Positions 50,762 through 57,994 of a stretch of DNA of 64,000 bases are shown in pieces. This DNA comes from Hallerella sp963660435 (lineage in GTDB: Bacteria; Fibrobacterota; Fibrobacteria; Fibrobacterales; Fibrobacteraceae). The notes under the pieces were generated by a model. That model was not told the DNA's origin, did no database searches, and saw nothing but the letters and a program-made list of their open reading frames with translations. The stretch covers positions 14,240 to 78,239 of the forward strand of contig CAVKYI010000008.1 in the NCBI GenBank assembly GCA_963660435.1, given 5' to 3'. The position numbers and the translations under genes were made by a program. Every line of letters starts with the position of its first letter. Position 1 is the first letter of the stretch.

Positions 50762-50941
50762 ATGGACAATCAAGAATACGCCAAATGCGATGATTATGGA
50801 AATCGCTCATTCACTAGGAGCTTTGACATGCAACAAAAACTCGAAGAAGCCCTGAACAGATTCGTCGATGCGATTGAGCGTGAAAATTTGAAAAAGAAAA
50901 CGAACGAGCTTTTCAAAAATTTCCAGGAGAGCAAATTTTGA
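50762..50941 (+). CDS. Small hypothetical protein with coiled-coil C-terminus
   Basis: A frame of 59 codons from ATG 50762. The better ribosome site (AGGAG, 8 bases before) belongs to an internal ATG at 50828, which would give 37 residues: QQKLEEALNRFVDAIEREN then LKKKTNELFKNFQESKF, an amphipathic helix. The stop TGA overlaps the TTG start of the next gene, so translation is likely coupled. Function unknown; the short size leaves real doubt. Confidence 0.4.
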   Translation: MDNQEYAKCDDYGNRSFTRSFDMQQKLEEALNRFVDAIERENLKKKTNELFKNFQESKF

Positions 50942-51858
50942 AACGGTTTCTTCTTTTTCTTTTCCTTGGCACGGGCTTCGTTTTGGCAGAGAATTTCAAC
51001 AAAGAAGAATTGACCAAAGAATGCATGTACACCCTAGACGACTTTGGCGTTGCGGATACATTCTTTACATCGAAGGAATGCAAAAACATCATTGCCGAGA
51101 TGGAAGATGAGCGACACTACGGCGACAGTCTCTACAGTCTAAAGCAATACGGCAACTGCATCGCCCAAATGATTGAATTCCATGTCAAGGACACGGCCTA
51201 TTATCAAAAACTTTGCAAAGATTTTGTCATTGAATCGATCGCGAACCGGGATTCGGTTGACGAAGAGCGCAGAGCAAAAATAATAGATGACTGCGTGAAA
51301 CGGTATGCGTCCCCCGACGGAAGCGACTCCTCCCATTTCAGAAACGTCTGCAATCGGGCGACAAATAAATTGCTACGACGCCAAAAAGCACGCCCACATA
51401 AGCAAGCTGCCGAACGCCCAATCGTCTTGGCAACGGATTCAAGCAAAGAAGAACAGACCAAAGGATGCATGTCCATGTTAGATGAATTCGGTATCGCGGA
51501 TACGTTCTTTACATCGAAGACATGCAAAAGCATCGCCGTCGAAATAGAAGACGAACTGCACTATGGCGACAGTCTCTTTCCCATCAACCAATATACCCAA
51601 TGTGCGGCCTACCTAAAGGACGATCATGGTATCACGGATACCGTTACGATTCAAAAAGTTTGCCAAAAAGCCGCTGAACAAATGGTGAAAGATCGGGACT
51701 CGGATGAAAAAGAATATAAAGAAAAAGTGATGAACCTATGCTTAAAGCTAAAATTCTCTTTTGGCGCAAGCGAAGATTCCGCACATTACAGGCGGGTTTG
51801 CGAAAAATCGACCAACAAATCTCTGCGACACCAAAAGGCACGACCACACAGACGATAG
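50938..51858 (+). CDS. Secreted protein made of two tandem copies of a Cys-containing domain
   Basis: A 306-residue exported protein. TTG start at 50938 with AGGAGA seven bases upstream and overlap with the preceding stop. Signal peptide FLLFLFLGTGFVLA. Residues 22-155 and 167-306 are an internal duplication: each has EE.TK.CM..LD.FG.ADTFFTSK.CK, then DE..YGDSL...QY..C.A, a third Cys block before the VC...T.K..R end, and a basic LRRQKARPHK / LRHQKARPHR tail. Six conserved cysteines per unit suggest disulphides. No known family. It lies in the AT-rich island just before the restriction-modification genes. Confidence 0.65.
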   Translation: MKRFLLFLFLGTGFVLAENFNKEELTKECMYTLDDFGVADTFFTSKECKNIIAEMEDERHYGDSLYSLKQYGNCIAQMIEFHVKDTAYYQKLCKDFVIESIANRDSVDEERRAKIIDDCVKRYASPDGSDSSHFRNVCNRATNKLLRRQKARPHKQAAERPIVLATDSSKEEQTKGCMSMLDEFGIADTFFTSKTCKSIAVEIEDELHYGDSLFPINQYTQCAAYLKDDHGITDTVTIQKVCQKAAEQMVKDRDSDEKEYKEKVMNLCLKLKFSFGASEDSAHYRRVCEKSTNKSLRHQKARPHRR

Positions 51859-51938
51859 GCCTTCTCATAGCACCACTTATCTTCGCTTTTTCAAAATGTC
51901 GCAGCATCTAACAGAAACAAATTTTCTAAGTTTCCTAT

Positions 51939-53021
51939 ATGGATTATATAGACACCATTGATTCATTAATAAAGCAAGTACACACAGAACTACTCGATCT
52001 TTCTATTCCGCGAGAACATGGGAGAATGCCGTCACAAGTATCCTCAGAATTTTTAAAGAATAAAGAACAAGGCGATTGGGCCGAAAAGACACTGTTAGAA
52101 ACGATAAACAACAATTCCCAAAATTATATAGCCGTAAAATATGGACGAGCCGATGACATTATCGCTGGCGACGAGAATTTTCCTAAATTTTATAAAGAAT
52201 ATCAAAAAGAATTAGACACTATAGGCAAAAAACCGGACATCCTCGTTTTTCGCAAAAGCGACCTCTCCGGGAAAAATTTTGAAACGTTGTCTAACAGCGA
52301 AAAGGAACTCTTGATTGCTAAAGCAAAATGCGGAATCGAAGTTCGTTCGAGTTCTTTTATCAGTGAAAAATACGAAACGCAGATGCAGCAAAAACGGAAT
52401 GCATTAATCCAAATAATTCAAGACCAAAAAAACACGATCCTTCTCCAATACGCAACGCTTCTTCAAGAAAAAGATCCCGAATTATTCTTTACGATAAAAA
52501 ACATCACCCTAGAAAACATCCACTGTATTTCTTTTAGAGTTCCAACTTGGAGAAGTTCCAAAGAGCTATTCGATCTGGCAACGCATCTAAAACACCTTAA
52601 AAACGCAATCAAGGACATTCAAACCACGCACTTTCACTTAAGCATAACACCAAAAATAGAAGACTTAAAAGTCGTATATAATTGGGTGAAGAAATATAAT
52701 GTCCCACATTACTACGTCCAAGTATTTTTTGACAAAGCGTATGGCATTTCTTTAAAAAAGATTTTGGAACTCATTTCCAATCCTGCGAACGAAGGTGAAA
52801 AATTCTATATCGAAGGCGATGTAAAAAATCAAAACAAGACGGTTATCAAAATTCAAACTACAGCAGAAAAGCAAATCCTAGACCAAGTAGAAATACCAGC
52901 TCATTATAGCCAGATGAAAGAGTTGGCAAGAGGAAATCTTTTGTTCTATGTAAAATTTAAAAGAAGCCAGGCAAAAATTCTCAAGGAATCGTTCAACGAA
53001 CTTTTCGGGATTGATTTATGA
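51939..53021 (+). CDS. Type II restriction endonuclease, AccI-like
   Basis: A 360-residue protein encoded directly before, and 4 bp overlapping, a DNA methyltransferase. GDWAEKTLLETINN near 46 and GKKPDILVFR near 96 followed by KCGIEVRSSSF near 128 form a PD-(D/E)xK-type core in which the last residue is Arg (E-V-R). This arrangement and the whole look fit the AccI family (recognition GTMKAC in the prototype); the specificity here cannot be read by eye. Codon use is AT-rich and unlike neighbouring chromosomal genes, suggesting recent transfer. Confidence 0.6.
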   Translation: MDYIDTIDSLIKQVHTELLDLSIPREHGRMPSQVSSEFLKNKEQGDWAEKTLLETINNNSQNYIAVKYGRADDIIAGDENFPKFYKEYQKELDTIGKKPDILVFRKSDLSGKNFETLSNSEKELLIAKAKCGIEVRSSSFISEKYETQMQQKRNALIQIIQDQKNTILLQYATLLQEKDPELFFTIKNITLENIHCISFRVPTWRSSKELFDLATHLKHLKNAIKDIQTTHFHLSITPKIEDLKVVYNWVKKYNVPHYYVQVFFDKAYGISLKKILELISNPANEGEKFYIEGDVKNQNKTVIKIQTTAEKQILDQVEIPAHYSQMKELARGNLLFYVKFKRSQAKILKESFNELFGIDL

Positions 53022-54556
53022 CAAGATCAATTCAAAAGCAATATGGGCAATTTTTTACAGACCCATTTATTGCCGATATGATGGTAAAATGGGCCACAAA
53101 AAACAACCCTCGTTATTTTTTGGATCCAGCCGTCGGTCCTGGAATTTTTCCAAAAACCGCATTTCGCATTAATTCACAAATGAACATTTCCGTTGTTGAA
53201 ATCGACGAAGAAATGGCAAAAAAATTCAAAGAAGAAAATTCATACCCCGTAAATTTCATCCAAGGCGATTATTTAACCTGGAAACCTTCCCAAAAATTTG
53301 ATGCCATTGTGGCAAATCCACCATATAATAAATTTCAGGCCATTCCAAATCGAGGACAATACTTAACGGATTTTCTGTTTGAATACCAAGCTGATTTGAG
53401 TGGTTATACAAATCAATGCATCTATTTTTTTATCAAAAGTCTCAACGAATTATCAGTAAACGGTCGTTGTTGTTATATCGTTCCCTACGAATTTTTAAAC
53501 ACTGGCTATGGCATCGCTGTTAAAGAATACCTACTAAAAAAAAGGACTCTCAAGGGAATTTTAAAATTCGACACAAAAGAAAGCCTTTTTTCAGATGCCA
53601 TCACAACATCCTGTATTCTTTTTGTCGAGAACAGGTCCTTGGACGGTTGCTTTTTCATCAACTCTTCAAACATCGACAATTTGACAACATTTGACTTTGA
53701 TTCATATATCAAAAAAAATCCTCAAGATTTCCAGCCGTACAAAACATTAAACCCAGCCGAAAAATGGCTAACCTATTTCAAAAAAGATTTTCCGGCTCGC
53801 TACCAAAATCTCATAAAACTATCGGACATTGGAAAAGTTCAACGAGGAATCGCCACGGGAAACAATAATTTTTTCACGCTCAATCAATCATCGGTCAAAA
53901 AACTCGGCCTGAGCGAAAACGCCTGCATTCCCTGCATTACTAAATCGCCAGACATAACAAGCATTATCTTTGACAAATCAGACTTAAAATTTTTAAAAGA
54001 ACAGGGAAAAAAAGTTTATCTATTTGATGGAACAAAATCTCAAAATGCAGCAGACTTCGCCTATATCAACTACGGAGAGTCAAAAGGATTTCACGAGACA
54101 TATCTTACACGACATCGGAATCCATGGTATTCCGTAGAAAACAAGCCCATTGCACCTATTTGGATTTCAGTTTTTAGCCGGGGGAAAATCAAAGTCATCC
54201 GCAACGAGGCTGGCATTAAAAATTTAACCAACTTCCACGGTTTTTTTCCACACAATCTGAACAACGAAGAGATAAATGTCTTATTCTGTTATCTGCTTAC
54301 CCCCATCGCCAACGATATCTTGAAGCAAAATAAACGAGAATATGGCAACGGATTAAACAAGTTTGAGCCGGGAGATTTAAACGAAGCGTATGTACTCGAC
54401 ATTAGAAAGCTTTCCGCTAAAGATCGCAATTTCATTTTAAGCCAATATGAATTGTTGCGAAAAAAAGAAGCTAAAGAAGAAGGCATTATATTTAAACTAA
54501 ATGAGCTATTTAAACGATATTTAGAATCGCCATCTTCCAATCGATATAAGACCTAG
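53018..54556 (+). CDS. N6-adenine DNA methyltransferase of the R-M pair
   Basis: A 512-residue gamma-type adenine methylase. YGQFFTDPFIADMMVKW at residue 9, SAM site FLDPAVGPGIFPKTAF near 34, VVEIDEE near 60 and the catalytic NPPYNKFQ near 101 are in order. The C-terminal part (DIGKVQRGIATGNNNFF, RHRNPWYSVE, NLTNFHGFFPHNLNNEEI) is the target-recognition region seen in Eco57I/TaqI-like enzymes. It starts inside the endonuclease gene's stop (ATGA). It protects host DNA at the site cut by its partner. AT-rich like the rest of the island. Confidence 0.88.
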   Translation: MTRSIQKQYGQFFTDPFIADMMVKWATKNNPRYFLDPAVGPGIFPKTAFRINSQMNISVVEIDEEMAKKFKEENSYPVNFIQGDYLTWKPSQKFDAIVANPPYNKFQAIPNRGQYLTDFLFEYQADLSGYTNQCIYFFIKSLNELSVNGRCCYIVPYEFLNTGYGIAVKEYLLKKRTLKGILKFDTKESLFSDAITTSCILFVENRSLDGCFFINSSNIDNLTTFDFDSYIKKNPQDFQPYKTLNPAEKWLTYFKKDFPARYQNLIKLSDIGKVQRGIATGNNNFFTLNQSSVKKLGLSENACIPCITKSPDITSIIFDKSDLKFLKEQGKKVYLFDGTKSQNAADFAYINYGESKGFHETYLTRHRNPWYSVENKPIAPIWISVFSRGKIKVIRNEAGIKNLTNFHGFFPHNLNNEEINVLFCYLLTPIANDILKQNKREYGNGLNKFEPGDLNEAYVLDIRKLSAKDRNFILSQYELLRKKEAKEEGIIFKLNELFKRYLESPSSNRYKT

Positions 54557-54593
54557 GCGGCTTCCGCTCCACGAATTTTCTAACTTTGCGCGC

Positions 54594-55772
54594 ATGGAAA
54601 AAGTCAAGACGACATTTTCGGTTCTTTTCATTGTCAGTTTCTGTCACTTTCTCAACGATACGATCCAGTCGATGCTGCCCGCCATCTATCCGATGATCAA
54701 GTCGGAATTTGGACTTTCGTTTTCACAGATCGGCCTGATTACGCTCGCGCTGCAGATAACGTCTTCCATCGTCCAGCCGCTCGTGGGCATCTATGCGGAC
54801 AAGCACCACCATTCTTGGCAGCTTTCTGTCGGAATGCTCTTCACGCTGTCCGGAATAGCGCTCCTTTCCGTCGCGTCCAACTTTTCGATGATTCTCGCGG
54901 CGGTATCCCTGTTCGGATGCGGTTCGTCCATTTTTCACCCCCAGGGTTCACAAGCCGCACAGCTCGCTTCCGGCGGAAGAAAGGGCCTCGCGCAGGGAAT
55001 TTTCCAGGTCGGAGGAAACGCTGGATTTGCCCTCGGACCGCTTCTCGCGGGGCTAATCATCTTGCCGCACGGAATCCAGTCCGTCCGCTGGTTCGGCGTC
55101 CTCGCCATCCTGTGCGCCATCCTCCTTTCCTACGTCGGCTGGTGGCACGTCAAGGAACTCAAGAACTTTTCAAGGAAGATTCGGGATCGCTGGAAAATCG
55201 CGGAATCCGCATCCCATCGGAAAATCGCCTTCTTCGTTTTCGTACTGTTCGCGCTGATGCTTTCCAAGAACTTCTATTCCGCAAGCATGACGAACTATTT
55301 CACCTTCTTTCTCATCGACAAGTTCCATCTCACGGTCAAGCTTTCACAGATCTGTCTCTTCGTCTTTTTGGCTTCGCAAGCCGTCGGAACCGTTGTCGGC
55401 GGTTTCGTCGGCGACAGATTCGGAAGAAAGCGTGTCATCTGGTTTTCGATTCTCGGCGCGGCGCCTTTCACCATGGCGCTTCCCTACCTCGATAGCCTTG
55501 CGGGAACCGTCTTGCTTTCCGTCGTCATCGGGCTAATCATATCGTCCGCGTTTCCCGCGATTCTCGTTTTCGCCATGGACCTCTTGCCAAACCATACGGG
55601 CATCGTCGCCGGAATTTTCTACGGGCTCTCCTTTGGGCTCGGCGGTCTAGGCAGCAGCTTTTTCGGATGGCTTGCGGACAAGACAAGTGTCCAGTTCATC
55701 TTCCAGGTCAGCACGCTCCTTCCGCTTTTCGGAATCATCGCCGTATTCCTTCCCAAGATGAAAAGGCAGTAG
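54594..55772 (+). CDS. MFS transporter, fosmidomycin-resistance (Fsr) family
   Basis: A 392-residue protein with about twelve transmembrane helices. The start FLIVSFCHFLNDTIQ-type segment (SFCHFLNDTIQSMLPAIYPM near 15-34) and GCGSSIFHPQGSQAAQLASGGRKG near 108 match Fsr-type exporters, and GFVGDRFGRKRVIW near 275 is the MFS loop motif. Substrates in the family are varied (fosmidomycin, other small molecules). GC-rich codon use returns here, so it marks the right border of the AT-rich island. It converges with the LamG-like lipoprotein gene. Confidence 0.88.
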   Translation: MEKVKTTFSVLFIVSFCHFLNDTIQSMLPAIYPMIKSEFGLSFSQIGLITLALQITSSIVQPLVGIYADKHHHSWQLSVGMLFTLSGIALLSVASNFSMILAAVSLFGCGSSIFHPQGSQAAQLASGGRKGLAQGIFQVGGNAGFALGPLLAGLIILPHGIQSVRWFGVLAILCAILLSYVGWWHVKELKNFSRKIRDRWKIAESASHRKIAFFVFVLFALMLSKNFYSASMTNYFTFFLIDKFHLTVKLSQICLFVFLASQAVGTVVGGFVGDRFGRKRVIWFSILGAAPFTMALPYLDSLAGTVLLSVVIGLIISSAFPAILVFAMDLLPNHTGIVAGIFYGLSFGLGGLGSSFFGWLADKTSVQFIFQVSTLLPLFGIIAVFLPKMKRQ

Positions 55773-55784
55773 GCGACCAATCGT

Positions 55785-57008
55785 TTAGCGAAAAACCCGT
55801 TTTTGCAAGGCATGGAAAAGGCGCATCCAGTTTTCGGATTCCGTTCCGAAAAGGAAAATCACTTCATCGATACTGCCGATTAAAGGCAATTCCTCGCTCC
55901 CGAAGACGGGGCAGCAGACGTCCGAAAACGCTCCCGGCTGCTCGAATGCGGCGTCCTGTATTTTTTCTCCGTCGGCATAGACATGGATGCTGTCGCCAGC
56001 GAGCGTGAAGGCGTAATTGCGCCACGAACCGTCAAGAATCGCGGATCTTCCGAAGAGCGCATTGTAGGAACCTTCTTCCGTGTCGATGCGAATGTTTACG
56101 CTTCCCGTTGCACCGCGCCGCTGGATGACAAATCCGCCGGCATCGCTCCTTGCTTCGAGAATCCGCGCATAGGGATGCACCTGTTCGGAGGAATCCGCCC
56201 GGATCCATAGAGAAACGCCCGTCGAACGACTTTCGACAAAGGGCTCGAAATCCGGCACGACGAATGACGCGTTTACCGAATCGAGAACCAATGCGCCCGC
56301 CCCGAAATGTTCGGAATGCCTGCCAAGCGAAAGCGCGATGTCGTTCGTTATCTGGCAATTTTCGACAATCTCGAAATCGAGCGTTCCCGCATCCGAAAAG
56401 ACCGCCTGCGGAACGACTCCCCAGTAGAGAGAATCTTCTCCCAGAATCTTCCGATGACTGTCAAGACGCATCAGGTTTCCGCTCCTGTCGAGAAGGCACG
56501 GGCCTTGAATCTTTGCAGGCACGGGGAAAAGCGCGGGAACATTTTCAAATATCTCCGACGCAATCGCGAGATCTTCAAAACCTTTTGGCAAGTCTAGCGA
56601 CAAGACGCCCACAGAATTCGAACCGAGCGCCGGATCGAAGAAAACCTCTCCCTTCACGCTCTCCCACTTGACAGCGACAGTCCGAAGCTCTCCGTTTGCC
56701 GTATGCACTTCCGCGGAATCATAGATTCCCACAGGAACGCTGTCGAGAGACATCACGCCGGAGACGACGGCGAGCGAGTCCACGGCTTTTCTGTAGGCAT
56801 GTCCGGAAACGAAAACGGTGTCGCCAGCACGAAGGGAAATCGCCGCGGTCGAAATGAAGACCCGCGAACATTCCTTGTTTCCCGTATTGGTTTCGATGAT
56901 TGTCCCTGCGGTTTTCGCGTTTTCTCCACAGGAATAGCAGAACGCCGCCACGGAGAACGACAAGGCCAAGCGTTTAAAAAAGCCGAGTATTCGAAACGAG
57001 AACTTCAT
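55785..57008 (-). CDS. Lipoprotein with LamG/concanavalin-like domain (TIGR02147 partner, locus B)
   Basis: A 407-residue lipoprotein. The ATG at 57008 follows GGGGTGA and gives the signal FFKRLALSFSVAAFCYSC-G; a GTG at 57017 overlapping the previous stop is an alternative. After an N-terminal Ig-like part (VFVSGHAYRKAVDSLAVVSGVMSLDSVPVGIYDSAEV), residues 235-400 form a LamG-type jelly roll (VSLWIRADSSEQVHPYARILEAR, GSWRNYAFTLAGDSIHVYADG, IGSIDEVIFLFG). The layout (lipid anchor, 'LDSVPVG.Y' Ig-like domain, sugar-binding-type fold) parallels the partner lipoprotein of locus A. It is coupled to TIGR02147 and would face the periplasm or surface. Confidence 0.75.
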   Translation of the reverse strand: MKFSFRILGFFKRLALSFSVAAFCYSCGENAKTAGTIIETNTGNKECSRVFISTAAISLRAGDTVFVSGHAYRKAVDSLAVVSGVMSLDSVPVGIYDSAEVHTANGELRTVAVKWESVKGEVFFDPALGSNSVGVLSLDLPKGFEDLAIASEIFENVPALFPVPAKIQGPCLLDRSGNLMRLDSHRKILGEDSLYWGVVPQAVFSDAGTLDFEIVENCQITNDIALSLGRHSEHFGAGALVLDSVNASFVVPDFEPFVESRSTGVSLWIRADSSEQVHPYARILEARSDAGGFVIQRRGATGSVNIRIDTEEGSYNALFGRSAILDGSWRNYAFTLAGDSIHVYADGEKIQDAAFEQPGAFSDVCCPVFGSEELPLIGSIDEVIFLFGTESENWMRLFHALQKRVFR

Positions 57009-57013
57009 GCGAA

Positions 57014-57847
57014 TCACCCCTTGTCCTTCAGATTGCTGAAAACATGCAGATTGATATGTTCGACTTCCGTGGGCGGAAGGGAATCTTCCCGGACAATTCT
57101 CCGGATGCGTTCCTTAAAGCGTTCCACTTCGCGGTCGATGCGGTTCCGTGCCTTTCGGGAAACTCCGACGGAAAAAGTCGTCATATCGCGAGACTCCTTT
57201 CCCGTGGATTCGATGGCCTCTTTCGAAAGTTCCAGACACTGTTTCTGGTATTGCAGCACCATATCGTTCTTGCATTGGCGAACCGTCGCGAATCCTTCGC
57301 GCGTAGGACGCCAAAAACCGTTCACATCCTTTTGGATGAGCGACAGTTTTCGAAGAACCTGCAGAGCGCTTTTGATTTTTGTTTGCGAGACCGGCGGGAA
57401 AATGCGTTTTTCGATTTCCGACAGGTCGTCGCCGACCTCGATGACTCCCAGAAGATTGAAGAGAACCGCGTTGTACCAGTTCGAAAAAAGTTCGTAGCTC
57501 GTCGGATCGGCAATGATTTCGGGGTTCGGGTTCAAGGACATCATCTCCTGGAGAGCCCTGCTCCGCGCCTCCTCGACCTTCGACTGGTCAAATCGGACCA
57601 TGGCATCGAAATATCTGGATTCCTTGCCGGAAAGTCCGAGAACCTTTTGAAAGCGTCGTTGCATTTCGAAAGTGAGCGTCTTTCCGCGAACGACATCGTT
57701 AAAATAGCTGCGCGTGTGCGGAAGCCCGAGCAGGTTGCAAAATTCCGTCCGGGTGAACTTCGGTTCGATCGCCTGCCGCTTTTCCTGGTACGCCGAAAGA
57801 AACTTTCGAAAATCGGAATAGTCGAAGATGTCTGCATATTCGCTCAT
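57014..57847 (-). CDS. TIGR02147 family protein, putative regulator (locus B)
   Basis: A 277-residue member of the same family as the protein at 32.1 kb. IFDYSDFRKFLSAYQEKRQAIEPKFTR then TEFCNLLGLPHTRSYFNDVVRGK form the N-terminal HTH-like block (residues 7-56); ESRYFDAMVRFDQSKVEEAR follows; IEKRIFPPVSQTKIKSALQVLRKLSLI is winged-helix-like near 150; and ESRDMTTFSVGVSRKARNRIDREVERFKERIRR closes it. The start at 57847 places the family motif at the N-terminus. It is 5 bp upstream of its lipoprotein partner and divergent from the PL11 lyase, with phased repeats in between. DNA binding is inferred, not shown. Confidence 0.85.
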   Translation of the reverse strand: MSEYADIFDYSDFRKFLSAYQEKRQAIEPKFTRTEFCNLLGLPHTRSYFNDVVRGKTLTFEMQRRFQKVLGLSGKESRYFDAMVRFDQSKVEEARSRALQEMMSLNPNPEIIADPTSYELFSNWYNAVLFNLLGVIEVGDDLSEIEKRIFPPVSQTKIKSALQVLRKLSLIQKDVNGFWRPTREGFATVRQCKNDMVLQYQKQCLELSKEAIESTGKESRDMTTFSVGVSRKARNRIDREVERFKERIRRIVREDSLPPTEVEHINLHVFSNLKDKG

Positions 57848-57880
57848 AGACCACAATATACCTAAAGAAAGGCAAAAATT

Positions 57881-57980
57881 ATAGAACATTGCATAGCACA
57901 TACCGAAAAACGACAGAATTTAGTCCATAGAACTTTTTGTAGAACATTTTATAGTATATTTCATAGAACATTATAGAACC
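57881..57980. promoter_or_regulatory. Phased ATAGAACATT repeats between TIGR02147 and PL11
   Basis: Copies of ATAGAACATT or close variants start at 57881, 57927, 57939, 57951 (degenerate), 57963 and 57973; the last group is spaced 12, 12, 12 and 10 bp. All point the same way and run up to the ribosome site of the PL11 gene. They overlap the only plausible -10 boxes (TATAGT, TATATT). An operator array for the divergent regulator is the simplest reading. Confidence 0.6.
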
Positions 57981-57994
57981 ATAAAGGAGACATG

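Noticed and set aside
57881..57980. CRISPR array reading of the ATAGAACATT repeats
   Set aside because: Units are about 10-12 bp with no unique spacers and no cas genes nearby.
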